64,000 nt of DNA from Anthoceros angustus (taxonomy: Eukaryota > Streptophyta > Anthocerotopsida > Anthocerotales > Anthocerotaceae), in the NCBI GenBank assembly GCA_010909165.1, contig MU008151.1, positions 806,001 through 870,000 of the forward strand, in the 5' to 3' direction. Position 1 is the stretch's first letter. Each line of letters opens with the position of its first letter. Both the position numbers and the translations under genes were made by a program. The notes below the pieces were generated by a model. That model was not told the origin of the DNA. It did not search any database and saw only the letters and a program-made list of their open reading frames with translations. Positions 1 through 11,177 of the stretch are shown piece after piece.

Positions 1-1445
1 CCCTGATGCAGAGCTCCGACACTGGCACATGCTTGCATAAGGCACACAAAGGTGACACGATCGACTGGGGTTATGGATTCCTGTTGCATCCTCGAATAAA
101 GAGCAAGAGCTTCTCCACCGAGCCCGTGCTGCGTGTATCCTGAGATCATTGCACTCCATGTCACCTCATCTCTGGTGGGCAAACTGTCAAACACTTTGCG
201 TGCGTCTTCAATATTCCCACATTTTGAATACATATCCACCAGGCAGTTGCCCACAGGCACATTGGCTTCCAGTCCTCTTTGCTGAATATGAACATGAAGC
301 TGCTTCCCCCGGTGCAGAGCTTGAACACTGGCACACGCTTTCAGTAGACAAACATAAGTTACATGATTGACTGGAATTATGCCCTCCTGCTGCATATCCG
401 CGTACAAGTCCAGGGCTTCTTGACCCATGCCCCGCTGTGCATATCCTGCAATCATGGCAGTCCATGTAACCACATCTCTTGCTTGCAACTCATCAAACAC
501 TAGTCGTGCATCATCTAAGCTTCCACATTTTGCATACATGTTAACCAGGCTGTTGCCCACGATAGTGTTGCCTCTGACGAAGCTGGCCAAAACGTCAGCA
601 TGGACCTCTCTGCCAAAATCCAGATCCTCCGCCACCGCGCACGCCTTGAGAACTGCTACAAACACATGGTTGTCTGGCTCCACCGCTGAATACCTCATCC
701 GTCGATACAGACTCATGGCATCCACGGGCTGACCATGTCGAACATGCCCTAAAATGATGGTGGCCCACATGTAGGCATCTGGTGCAGTCACGTCATCCAA
801 GACTCGCACAGCTTCCGCCAATTTCCCATGACAAACATACATACCCATAATGTGATTACCCAAGAATGCATTCGACTCATACCCACTTCTCAGAGCAAGA
901 GCATGAACTCGCCTGCCAAGGACCAGATCCTCCTCTGCTATGCACCTCTTCAGAAGACAATACAATAGAGAGGTATCAACATAAGCCCCTTGCTGCACCA
1001 GAAGGGCCAACGCCTCAACAGCCTCCCTCAGCTCCCCTTCCTCACACCGTATTCTCAGCATCTCATCCTCTGGACCATCTTCCCTGCCTGAAGGAACCCA
1101 CGAGGCCAGCTCCAAATCCACCCACCCAGGTTTGAAACAGTCTCCCAGCCACAGGGCCTGCTTAGACGTCTTGTGCCTGAAGTCAGGATGCCGGGGGCTC
1201 CTCTTATCTGCCCTGTTGTCCCACCACTGTGTAGGGTCAAGAAAAAAGCGTTGCCACAGGAGCTCCAGTCGCTCCTTCTCTGCAACACCGAATCCTTGAG
1301 TACCCAAAGTCTCCTCACCACTAGCACCCGGCCTTCTTGGTGAATGCTGACTTGCAGGAACACATAATCGGTGTTGCTGGTTCACCGCAATGCCCGAGTC
1401 GGGAATCACCCAATTGGGCACGGGAACTGGAAGCTGCAGCGTCAT
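1..1445 (-). CDS. PPR protein with N-terminal OSB-type PDF motif; C-terminus lies outside the window
   Basis: The reading frame is open from an ATG at 1443-1445 to the left edge (about 481 codons); an in-frame TAG at 1482-1484 lies just upstream, so this is the first possible ATG. The first 60 residues are poorly conserved and could be an organelle transit peptide. At about residues 60-115 lies an OSB-like PDF motif: LLWQRFF, WWDNRADK, PDFRHK, ALWL, PGWVD. PPR motifs follow (MYAKCGSLDDARLVFDEL, then DVVTWTAMIAGYAQRGMGQ), in the alternating pattern of PLS-type PPR proteins that bind organelle RNA. Any E and deaminase domains would lie left of base 1. It is the most diverged copy here, close to the plus-strand gene at 34920 and less like the 8.7-21 kb array. 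Function is inferred from family only. Confidence 0.85.
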   Translation of the reverse strand, partial: MTLQLPVPVPNWVIPDSGIAVNQQHRLCVPASQHSPRRPGASGEETLGTQGFGVAEKERLELLWQRFFLDPTQWWDNRADKRSPRHPDFRHKTSKQALWLGDCFKPGWVDLELASWVPSGREDGPEDEMLRIRCEEGELREAVEALALLVQQGAYVDTSLLYCLLKRCIAEEDLVLGRRVHALALRSGYESNAFLGNHIMGMYVCHGKLAEAVRVLDDVTAPDAYMWATIILGHVRHGQPVDAMSLYRRMRYSAVEPDNHVFVAVLKACAVAEDLDFGREVHADVLASFVRGNTIVGNSLVNMYAKCGSLDDARLVFDELQARDVVTWTAMIAGYAQRGMGQEALDLYADMQQEGIIPVNHVTYVCLLKACASVQALHRGKQLHVHIQQRGLEANVPVGNCLVDMYSKCGNIEDARKVFDSLPTRDEVTWSAMISGYTQHGLGGEALALYSRMQQESITPVDRVTFVCLMQACASVGALHQ

Positions 1446-2539
1446 GCCTTGTCCGGAGTCATGTGCGTGATTCGGCAACCACTAGCCTCTGCCACCACAC
1501 CTTTGCCGGGATCACTTCAAGCACAAGCCAGCAAAGTGGGATTTATCCAGGCAATTCTGCAACTCACAGCGCCACGCTCAAGGATGCCATCCAAAATAAG
1601 TTCCGTTGCAGCTGGCCCGACCCCTCATGGTCTTGCCTACCGTGAGATGTGGCTTCTGTGCATTCTGCATCGTCGTATCCCAGTTGAGACGGAATTCCAG
1701 GTAACCAGCTTTTCAGGAATTTGAGGCGGATGTGGAAGAACGATAGCCATTATGTGCAGGTGATGTCTAGCAGTGGCAGCAATATCTGGGGCTCCTGGTG
1801 AAGCCGCGAGCGATTACGGGACTCTCTCCGCTGCTGTTTCTGACATGCTTTGGAGTCATAACTTCAAGGAATCAGCGGATTTCGGTGCTCACCTACCTCA
1901 TAAGTAAAACCTCTCCTCGCTCTCCCCATTCAGGGTCTGCAACGCCTTGACTGACATAGCTCGTGACCGGTTATTACCTTCCCTTTTCTTGGCTGACAAG
2001 GAACTGCGTACATATTGCGACCTCCTGGACTTGGTACTACAGGGCTCTGTTGGCAATGAGGAGGCCGTGAAAGCTCTGCAACACCTACGTGAGCAACCGT
2101 CTCTCCAACCAAAAATTCCACCTGGGTCACGCCTCCATTTCATGGACTTCCGAAGGGTGCAGACAAATGACCCGTTTAGTCAGAAGAACACACCCATGAG
2201 CTGATGCCTCTCCGGCCCAAGAGTCGGAGCAGTCCTTTCTCTCGAGAGCGCTCACCCAAAGAGCTTTCGGTCGTATGACTGCTCAGTTCTCAGAAGCAAA
2301 TCTCCTGCAGATTTCATCACAGCATTAGGCAACATATGTATTTGGCCTGTTTGGAGAAGATGACATTCATAGAAAGTTTCACAATGAATTTGGGTGTGCC
2401 ACTCGTGGAAAAATTGTGTACGGATTTGCATTGACTGGAATCTAACGAATTGTAATGGAGGGCTAATCATATTTCCCTTCACTTGAGTTGGCCCTGAAGC
2501 CCTCGCGTTTGTACAATAGTGGAATAAGGTTACAAACTA
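1446..2539. other. Intergenic; one possible orphan exon
   Basis: No complete gene is visible. On the plus strand a frame from an acceptor-like CAG at about 1931-1933 to a stop at 2202-2204 reads like protein (VCNALTDIARDRLLPSLF, later TYCDLLDLVLQG). It has no ATG and no recognisable partner exon, so it may be a relic or chance. Nothing else in the block could be supported. Confidence 0.25.
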
Positions 2540-5500
2540 TCAGCCTTTCAGAAAAGAAGCCAGCACGCTTTTTCTGTTTACAGGTTCCTCCAAGTTTGCA
2601 TCACTCCCCTTTCTCTCTACTCTCAAGAGGGCATTTCTAGCTAAGGCATTGACAGACTTCCGCAACTGGGCATTTTCAATGAAGACATCAGTAAGAATCT
2701 TTCTTACAGATTGATCAATCCCTGTATCCTCTTGAGATGCTTGGCCTCCTTTATGCAAGGGGCCATTTAGAGATGATCCATTTGTAAAGGGCGATTTCCC
2801 TGTTTCACTGCGTCCCTCCTCAGCAAGAAGTTGTGCCTGAAGCATCGAGCGACTGCTGTTAAGACAAATAAGAAAGTTAGTAGACTTGTTTTCCAGTTCA
2901 GTTGGTTAACCCTCACCTCTGCCACAAGGAAGCCTATCCGGTTGTCAGATGTTTCAAGAAGGTCCAGGGTATGGGCGTTTGGCGACAGCCCATGGTTAGC
3001 ACCTTGGCCTTCCTCCTTCGCAAGGAACTCCACACTGCACTCCTCGAGTCTCTGTCGCAAAACACTTACTTCATGCAGAAATTGCGACCGCAGGGTAGTT
3101 TCCCTTTCCTGTTTTTGCTTCTGCTCCAATAACTTGGCCTGTAATGCACATTTATCAATCATTTGACACTACCACCGCATGAGGCCACAAGCATCTCATG
3201 AGACTTTCAGATTCTGCAGGGCGAGTCAATTGCAGTCTCTGCACAAAATCTAAGATAATGGTCCTTACAAAGGTCACAGACCTCTCATTTGGCAACCCTG
3301 CAGATCTGAACAGGGTTATAAGCACAGATCAATAGTGATACCTCAATCTCAAGTTTTGCCTTGAGGGCCTGTTGCACCTCATCCTTTAGCTCAGGATGTA
3401 CTTTGCGCAACGTTTTAATCTCCTTGGCCATGATTTTCCTGTCAGATTTTGCTTGTGTTTCAAGAGTGGATAAAGCCTCCTGAAGTGATGTGCACTTCTC
3501 TTGCAATCTCAAGACTTCCTCCTCTGCCTTTTGCTGAGCCGAAGATGCTGCTTGAAGACCATCTTCAGCCTCCTTCCGGGCACTCTAAACCACAGAGTAA
3601 GGTGAAATGTGCAGGTTCAAAAATCTAGACAATGCTTCCCACCAGCATACATACACGCAGAATGGAATGCATTCCACCACCATATACTTGGAATGCATTC
3701 CATGACCAATGCAGTTCTTATTTGCACATACATCAACTTGATTCCCACCTGCTCTTGATTGAAGCTATCCTCAAGATTCAACAGAGCTGCACGAGTATCT
3801 TCAAGTTCCCACTGTAGACTAGTAATTCGTTCCCTTTCAGTGGACACGGCATGTCTTAAAACCTCCTTGCTTTTGCGACGGGCGTTGTCCAGATCACCTT
3901 CCAAGTCTTTAACCTGCACTGCATCAAAGCCAACAAACACTGTAGGAGGGAAAGCCCAAGCAACCTGACCCACATCGACATCTCCACACTGAATGCAAAA
4001 CAACAGAAATAGCTTGCTGGAGGCAGAACCACACCTTCGTTGCCAAGAATTCTTTCACAGCTGTCTCCTGACTAAGCCGTGTCACAAGCTCCTCAATGTC
4101 TGTTTCAGCTACAGAGACCCTCCTTTGCAAAGACATGAAAACACGGTTCACTTTGCTTCGATTGTCCTTTGGTAGACCAATGCCCACTCCCTTAAGAAAA
4201 TCCATGTCAGACGCTCCCAGAGGTTCAGCTTTTGCATCTCGAAACTCACGTAGCGAACCAGTCTCGCCAGGAGTTGGTACTGAAGCAAGAAGCGACTGCT
4301 CACTGTCCCGAGCAGAGCTAAATTCACTTGCAATACTGTTACACGAGGCCTTCCTTTGGTGGTGCAATCCAACTGAGTCTAATGCATTCACCAGCACTGG
4401 CCCCTTCGCACTAGCATGATACCCTGCATCAGTTCCAGAAGTCCACTTAGACTGTCCAAGGATAGCTGAGCCTGCATCTGACGCCTCCTGGATATCCACT
4501 TCCGAACTGGCATGTTCTCCTTGTGTGATGTATTCCCCTCGTTTTGCATCCACAGCTAGCCTGATTGCGTCTAATGCTTCACCATTGACAATCGCTTCCA
4601 TTTCAATCTCTGATGAGTCACCGCTCTTGATAGGGGTTTGTAAACCAGATGCACTATATGTTGTACTCAAAGATCCTGATGCAGCACTACCTGTCCATAA
4701 AAAGCTAGACCTTGAGTTTGGGACAGACTGTGAAACAGCAGAAATGTCGTCAACCACTGGGGTAGTTGCCTCATGACCTTCGCTGACAGTACTTGCAGCT
4801 GCACAGAGTCAATGCTGATCTCGTGAGGGCAAAGCTGTGTCATACATGGAGAAAGTCAGAACTGGGGTCTATTGGACAAGCAGGTCAGCCTAATGACGGG
4901 TCCTTTGTGGAGACACACGGAACCCGGTTATCAGAGGGGGCCAACTACCTTCTCTAGCAGCAGCTTCAAGTTCCAGAAAAGATGCCATTGTCGCACTTCG
5001 TGAGATATCGATGTCCGCCAACAATCTTTCCATCCATTCCTCTAACGCACGCCTCCTCTGTGAGAAGCTAACGGCATCTCCAATCAGAAACAACAGTTCG
5101 CACACACATGCAGAGAAAGGGTGCCATGAGTGAAACCAAAACGCCAGTGGATCTACCTCTTGCAACAAAGAGTGACTGGCATTTATTCGCAGCAAAGCAC
5201 TTCTGGGAGGAGCTGAAGGTATCTTCTTCTTGGGAAAGACTCGCTTCAGCTGTCCAGGCCCGGCAAACAATAAGTGAAACATAAGCCTCTGCGCATCATT
5301 CCAACGAAGAGCCCAGCATAAAATCCCTTCAATAGAGGCAAGTACTTACTGCAGCTTGCAGCTTCAAAAAATCACTGAATCGCCGAAGAGTGCGATGCGG
5401 AACACTCACACCCTGTGGTGACTGAATGCCAACCTGAACCCTGAAGTACTGCATTCACCAACAGCAAGACAGTTAGGTACCAAAATACAGAGAGAACTGG

Positions 5501-6340
5501 GAACATACATTGCAGTCCATCACTTCCTGCCTGAAAAGGCGTCTGAAAACGATCTACTCCTTTGCAAGCTAGACCCTACCACTGTCGGGTTTATGCCGAC
5601 GCCATCAGCGGTCTTGGCTTCAGGCAGGACTTCCCATGAAGGTATGAGGACACAGTAACTCCAGCCGGTGCGCGGATCGTGTGGCCACACCGTAGATGCA
5701 CCATTCTGCAATCCACCATTGCCTCCCACATCAGATACCGCAATATCTCACCAAAAAAAAAAATCTAAACTCCGTCCTAAGGAACGTGCAATTCTCGACA
5801 GATCAACTAGGTCTTCCAACTCCGGACAATCACGTGAATGACGCAACAGATCCACACACGCTCAAACTCTGGTACCGAACTTCCTGACTACATCCAATAA
5901 TCTTCTGAACCAAGACTGAACCACCTCAGCTACACCGCATACTCCATTCCCAGCCGATTCAAATCATCCACCGTCCAATAGGTCATGCAGCATGCGAACT
6001 CAACCACGCACTCAATTCGGAAGTCAGGTGGATGAGCACAGAGATCCAGAGACAATCAACCACGAAATTCGACAGCGATCATCTCCGGCGCAGCACGACG
6101 ACAACATGCACATCAGTTTACGAATGAGAGAGTGCCGAATTCTGGCCCTCGGCCATCCAGCCTGCCGCGCTTCCAGTTCATCAGCATCTTGGCGGGATCA
6201 GCCGGGAGCGAAGCAGGCAGATTGAAAGGAGAGAATCGACGCACCCAGCGGGCGGGGGCAGGGCTGGCGTCCATGCCCAGGGGCAGAGGGGAGGTGCCAT
6301 CGTGGCGATGCCGGGGCGGGCTGCGGCGCGTTGTGGTCAT
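2540..6340 (-). CDS. EREX-like: PX-domain endosomal Rab-effector protein (EREX-like), ten exons
   Basis: Exons, 5' to 3' on the minus strand: 6340-6245, 5705-5580, 5448-5350, 5249-5157, 5057-4949, 4798-4035, 3913-3749, 3584-3342, 3138-2917, 2836-2540. All junctions fit GT-AG and phases agree, giving 737 codons, close to plant EREX proteins (about 720). Exon 1 carries the family signature [13 protein letters not shown]. Exons 2-5 form the phosphoinositide-binding PX domain ([34 protein letters not shown], then [25 protein letters not shown]). Exon 6 is a Ser-rich linker, and the end of exon 6 through exon 10 is a long coiled coil ending ASFLKG. As known for Arabidopsis EREX, such proteins bind canonical RAB5 and act in vacuolar trafficking. 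The start ATG at 6338-6340 is the first in frame and keeps the N-terminal signature. No lesion seen. Confidence 0.93.
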
Positions 6341-6549
6341 GGGCCGCCTCCTCCTCCGCGGTGGAGGATGGCTCTATCACACAGCAAGTGGCAGGAGGCG
6401 GAGGCGAAGGCGACGGCGAAGGCCACCAGGCTGAGACAAAGCCGAGCAGAGCACAGTGTGCCCGGGCAACGACTGGGCGTGGCGTCGTCGATTGAAAACT
6501 CGATTTCTTCACCACTGGTGCGCACTGCGCTCTACGACCCATCGGAGCA

Positions 6550-6561
6550 TTATATATATAA
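6550..6561 (-). promoter_or_regulatory. Possible TATA element upstream of the EREX-like gene
   Basis: A run of alternating T and A lies about 210 bases upstream of the EREX-like start codon, at the edge of a GC-rich 5' region. The spacing allows a 5' UTR of roughly 180 bases. The run is symmetrical and could be a simple repeat, so the call is weak. Confidence 0.3.
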
Positions 6562-7124
6562 GTAGCGGTATCCATATGTAGCAGCTGTTCCTGGTACACA
6601 CGAGTGGCACACACATGCTATTAGCGAAGAAGGTTAAGAACTCAAAAATGACTTTAACTTAAGCAGGCACTACACCTTGATAGAGTATTTCAAACCTGTT
6701 TTTTTATGGAAAAAGTGAGGTTATTTAGCGTCGGAATTAGGTTTGGAAATTAAAAAAACTGCTTGGTAAATGACAGCCACAATAGCTAGCACATTTCACT
6801 TGAAACAATTTTCTCCTTTTCCTTGGTTGCTTTATTCTTTTTATATTTGAGTATCTTTTCTATATTAAAAAAACGGTTTTCAAAGGGCTAAGTTCTCATG
6901 TCCATTCTTCAATTTGATATAATTCCAAGAGTGATACAATGCCGAGAGTATTTGCACGGCAAGAAGCTTTTCAATCCTCAGCTGGGGTCATAGTTCTTAA
7001 TGTTTTATTGGTGGACACAAACGCTTCTAAAGGTTTATTGTGGGAGCATATGAAGTTAGATATGTCTTTCTTGATCATGCTACACCTGTTTCCGTAGGGA
7101 AAAGGAAAAAGAAGAAGAAGTGTA

Positions 7125-7255
7125 TTACAGTCCACTTGGATGGTACATAATAACTTGCACCATGGTATGCCTAAGGTACTTGCACCAAGGGCATCCACTC
7201 CCTTGGGCACCCCATCTAAGTACCCATCTAAGCGCAAGATGCTTAACAAAGGCGT
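7125..7255. repeat. Dispersed repeat family, copy 1
   Basis: The core around 7177-7222 (TTGCACCAAGGGCATCCACT, then CACCCCATCTAAGTA) recurs near 23037-23083 and 41515-41563. Copies 1 and 2 are preceded by an AAGAAGAAG tract and a CACTNGGATGG block, and followed by a GCAAGATGCTT...GTTCTTATNAATGTGTG block. This looks like one end of an unclassified mobile element. Confidence 0.6.
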
Positions 7256-7378
7256 TCTTATGAATGTGTGTGCATATGGTCTAAGCCATTTGGAACTTCC
7301 TTGCGAATGACAATGCTACTCCTTCTCAATGGCTTGCTCCGTATTCAACGCTAGAGCATGAACGGCACTTTATTGATT

Positions 7379-7643
7379 ATACTCCATCTCTCAAGTGCAT
7401 TGAGTATGCAAGTTTTTTTTTTTCACAATAACTTCCCAAATGTGTCAATCAATACTCCATCTCTCAAGTCCACTAAGTATGTAAGTTTTTTTTTCACAAC
7501 AACTTCCCAAATGTGTCTTTCAACAATGAAGAGGACCTCTTTTGATTTCTCTTGTTTCTTTCATTGAAATCCACGGGATGTGTCTTTCACCAATGAAAGA
7601 GAACCTCTTTTGATTTCTCTTGTTTCTTTCATTGAAATCCATG
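7379..7643. repeat. Two adjacent tandem duplications (73-bp and 67-bp units)
   Basis: A 73-bp unit starting ATACTCCATCTCTCAAGT occurs at 7379 and 7452. A 67-bp unit starting ATGTGTCTTTCA occurs at 7511 and 7578. Both pairs are close to 90 percent identical. No coding signal. Confidence 0.75.
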
Positions 7644-8670
7644 GCATATTTCACTATCACTCAACTTTTGCTTCCTGTTCCTTTACATTTAGCAACTTGC
7701 CTAAATTAGCTTGATCACAACGGCAATGGCATTGCCGTTCACAGACGGCTCCAGAAGTGGGGGATAAGTTGTGGTAGTGTTGTAACTGCACTGCAAGTGC
7801 CTTGTTGCTTTGCTTTGGGCAGGTTTGATGGCGAAGCAGCTATCTTGGCAGACCCTGTTAAAACCTCCTGTTGTAGTAGGAGGCCAGGGCGAGGGACGAC
7901 AGTAATTCCGGGACATTCCTGGGGGCTGGCCATGCTGCAATTGCTTGGACCTTTGCTGGGTCTACCTTCACCCCTTCTGATTCACCAATATGACCAACTG
8001 GTAACAGAGATGAGCATTTGGATTTTCTGGCATATAGTTTCTGTTCTCTCCTTTCTGTAGTACAGCCTTGAGTGTCTGAAGATGGCTGTTCCTGTCCTCA
8101 GAGTGAACTACTCTGTCGCCATGTATATCATGACTCCAAGTTATGATGTAGAACAGCAGATAACAAAGTTTGTATACAGGGCCCCCTAGAAGAATGCAGG
8201 TGAGTCGGGAGGGGGAGGGAAGGCAGGATCTTGGCAGTGCATGTGAGAAGTAGAAACAAGGAGGAAGCACACCTGAGGGAACACCCCGCTGCTGTGCCTA
8301 GCTAGGATACTCACAGTGCCGTAGCCTTACCGCCAGAAGAAATGCTGCCCGTTCCTTCCGTCTCTGGACCTGGGATCATGCCTGCCCCCACTATCACGAC
8401 CTTGGGCGCTCCCTGCCATAGCTGCAAGCTCAATCTGGCTAGCGCCACTCTGATTCCATGGGATCTGACCAAAATTCCAGGCCTGCACCCCCGATCCCTG
8501 ATTCCTACGGCTGCCCGTCCCTCGTAGGGCAGCTCAGAGGTGCCAGGATCAGTGAGCCATCCATGTCCATGTTTCAGTATGGACGGGGATGGAGCTAAGC
8601 AAGCACACTCACCCTGCAAGCAATATTCTCTGGTGTACACAATTGAGCACTGGGTACTTCGTCATAATAC

Positions 8671-11157
8671 TTACGGTCGACCCTTACAACTGCAACAACC
8701 AGCTGCAAATCGATGCACACGGTACCCATCCCTTACAACAATGTCTCTCTCTTCAAGCTTTGACATGATCTCCGTGGAACTGTGGCAGTCGCTGCACATG
8801 CGTAGATTCTTGGTTACCAAAAGAGGCGTCCCACTCGGAGTGTTCAAGAGACCAAACGCCAGAGCTAGCTTCTCAGCATGCCCACAAAGCACATCCTCCT
8901 TTTCCTTCTCACACAGTGGTTTCAACACCAACTTCGTGTGAGGTATGTGGCCTCCTTCCTGCTTCAGACGAGCATTTGTGCTCTCCACCTTAAGCGCAAT
9001 GTCCTCTCTCCTTTCTCCCACCACAAATCTATGTACCTGCTTATTGACCTCAACGGTCGCCATTGCAGGCTTCTTGTTAGCTGCTGCCACCCTTCTCTGC
9101 GTTTCAATCCTGTCTACATCGGTCCACCTACCTGCATCTGCGTACGTATTTGCCATGAGCACATACGCTGGCGCCTCCTGGGGCTCCAGTCTAACAATGC
9201 TTTCAAAACACCACATAGCCCTGTTTATATCCCCGTGACTTTTGCAAGCATTCAACAAAGACCTCAAGCCTACAACATTACTTTGGCCCTCGGATGACAA
9301 TAACATTTTCTCTGCCTCATCCAAATGGCCTGCACGCCCAAGAAGATCAATCATGCCATTGTAATGCTCAAGAGTAGGTTTGATGCCATGCTGTTCAGCC
9401 ATGGAATCAAAGAGCTTGCGACCGTCGTTGACCAGTCCCTCATGACTGCATGCTACTAGAAGGCTAGTAAAAGTCGCATCATCAGGCTGAACACCGGAAC
9501 CTAACATTTCCTCAAAACAAGCTAGTGCCTTGTGACCTTCATCACAAGTACCATACCCAGATATCAGGGCGGTCCATGTCACCACATCCTTTGCGTTCAT
9601 GGTGTCAAAAACCTGGCGTGCGTCTTCCAGTTCACCACATTTTGCATACATGTCCACCAAGCAGTTGCCCACCAGTACGTTATCCAGCAGTCCTCTTTCC
9701 ACAATCTGTTTGTGCAGCTGCCTGCCCTTCTGTAAGGCACCAGTGCTTGCACAAGCCTTCAGAAGGCAAGCAAAAGTGACATGGTTAGCCAAAATCAGGC
9801 CCTCTTGCTCCATATGTTCATACAGAACAAGAGCCTGTTCGCCAAGTCCTTGCTGTGCATACCCAGCAATCAGGGCATTCCATGTCACCACATCCTTTGT
9901 GGCCATGGTGTCAAAAACCTGGCGTGCATCCTTCAGTTCACCACATTTTGCATAACCAGATATCAGGGCATTCCATGTCACCAAATCCTTTGTGGGCATG
10001 CTGTCAAAAACCTGACGTGCATCTTTAAGTTCACCACATTTTGCATACCCAGAAATCAGTGCATTCCATGTCACCACATCCTTCGTGGCCATGCTGTCAA
10101 AAACCCGGAGAGCATCTTTCAGTTCGCCACATTTTGCGTACATGTCCACCAGGCAGTTGGCAACAAACAAGTCAGGAGGAATTCCACTCTGCACCACATC
10201 ACTGTGCACTTTTCTGCCAGATTCCAAGTCGGCAGCAAATGCACAAGCCTGAAGGGCAGCTACGAAGACGTGAGCATCCGCCTTCACTCCTGACCTATGC
10301 ATCTCATGGTACAGTTGTACGGCCGCATTAGGTTTCCCATTCTTGGCGTAAGCGGAGATTATGGAAGACCACATGAAGGCATCTGGTTTGCCTACCCTGG
10401 TGAACACATCCATGGCCTCCTCTAGCCTACCTCCACATGCATACAGGCGCAAGATATGGTTCCCCAAGTATGCATTCGAATCGTACCCAAGCTTGACAGT
10501 GAGATCATGAACTCGGCGCCCTACAACCAAATCCTTCTTAGCTGTACACAGTTTCAGGACAGTGTAAAACAGAGACTGAGGAATGGCAGCGTCTGTCTGC
10601 GCCAGAGATTCCAGGACTCCAACAGCCTCAGAAAGCTTCCCCTGCAGACATAACATGCTCACGGTTCCAGCCGTTACGACGCCCATTCCCGATCCTTCAC
10701 GCTTGCCAGGTTCAGGCTTGTCCGGAAAGCTGGACTCGGAAGAAGAAGCACCATGACCAATCTGCATATCCAAGGAAATGAGCTGCTCATCAACCCAAGC
10801 TGGCTTAAACATGCTGTCTAACCACAGCACCTCGCCGGATCCCTTCCGCCGGAAATCAGGCGAACGGGAGCTCTTCTTATCTCGTCTGTTATCCCACCAC
10901 ATGGTAGGGTCCAGAAAAAATCGTTGCCACAAGAGCTCCTGCTCCTGGCGACGACCATTGTTGGAAAACCCGTCCCGAGGCACACATTTTGTCGGAAGTG
11001 GAAGTGCTTGGGTCCTCACACTGCTGCACCTGAAGGCTTCGTTTGCAAGGGGTAGACTCCCTGAGCTGAGGTGAGCGGGTGCTCGACCTAGTAGAATTCC
11101 TGTACACACTCCCACTTGTTGGGTCCACAACGGGTCCGGTTGCCATGCTGTGGCCAT
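8671..11157 (-). CDS. Intact PPR editing factor: OSB-type PDF motif, PLS repeats, E region, DYW:KP-type deaminase
   Basis: Single uninterrupted ORF of 828 residues from ATG 11155-11157. Residues 1-70 are a candidate organelle targeting region. An OSB-like PDF motif spans about 76-126 (WWDNR 87-91, PDF 100-102, PAWVDEQL). PLS-type PPR motifs then run to about residue 600, including three nearly identical 31-residue motifs (YAKCGELKDARQVFDSM type). After the E motifs comes KKPAMATVEV where canonical editing factors have the PG box. The deaminase signature is complete: HAE at 760-762, CSDCH at 788-792, and a second zinc site from the final H and CCSC. The protein ends CSCKGRP rather than DYW. 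As known, KP box plus GRP marks the DYW:KP class linked with U-to-C editing in mitochondria or plastids. The RNA target is unknown. Confidence 0.92.
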   Translation of the reverse strand: MATAWQPDPLWTQQVGVCTGILLGRAPAHLSSGSLPLANEAFRCSSVRTQALPLPTKCVPRDGFSNNGRRQEQELLWQRFFLDPTMWWDNRRDKKSSRSPDFRRKGSGEVLWLDSMFKPAWVDEQLISLDMQIGHGASSSESSFPDKPEPGKREGSGMGVVTAGTVSMLCLQGKLSEAVGVLESLAQTDAAIPQSLFYTVLKLCTAKKDLVVGRRVHDLTVKLGYDSNAYLGNHILRLYACGGRLEEAMDVFTRVGKPDAFMWSSIISAYAKNGKPNAAVQLYHEMHRSGVKADAHVFVAALQACAFAADLESGRKVHSDVVQSGIPPDLFVANCLVDMYAKCGELKDALRVFDSMATKDVVTWNALISGYAKCGELKDARQVFDSMPTKDLVTWNALISGYAKCGELKDARQVFDTMATKDVVTWNALIAGYAQQGLGEQALVLYEHMEQEGLILANHVTFACLLKACASTGALQKGRQLHKQIVERGLLDNVLVGNCLVDMYAKCGELEDARQVFDTMNAKDVVTWTALISGYGTCDEGHKALACFEEMLGSGVQPDDATFTSLLVACSHEGLVNDGRKLFDSMAEQHGIKPTLEHYNGMIDLLGRAGHLDEAEKMLLSSEGQSNVVGLRSLLNACKSHGDINRAMWCFESIVRLEPQEAPAYVLMANTYADAGRWTDVDRIETQRRVAAANKKPAMATVEVNKQVHRFVVGERREDIALKVESTNARLKQEGGHIPHTKLVLKPLCEKEKEDVLCGHAEKLALAFGLLNTPSGTPLLVTKNLRMCSDCHSSTEIMSKLEERDIVVRDGYRVHRFAAGCCSCKGRP

Positions 11158-11177
11158 CGTTCAGGGACCCCTCTCGG

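Larger units (their letters stand above)
6562..8670. other. AT-rich intergenic region with repeats
   Basis: No gene is supported. Besides the repeats listed separately there are T-rich tracts (about 6700-6900 and 7410-7500) and short uninformative ORFs. The last 30 bases before 8671 match the sequence following the stop codon of the sister PPR genes, so they are probably the 3' UTR of the PPR gene at 8671. Confidence 0.5.

Noticed and set aside
6198-6614. GC-rich minus ORF of 138 codons over the EREX first exon
   Set aside because: It is in a different frame from the exon with the [13 protein letters not shown] signature and has low-complexity composition.
9525-10331. Plus-strand ORFs antisense to the PPR genes with repeated Cys/His-rich peptides
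   Set aside because: They repeat only because the PPR motifs on the other strand repeat; the same antisense peptides appear under every copy and shift frame freely.
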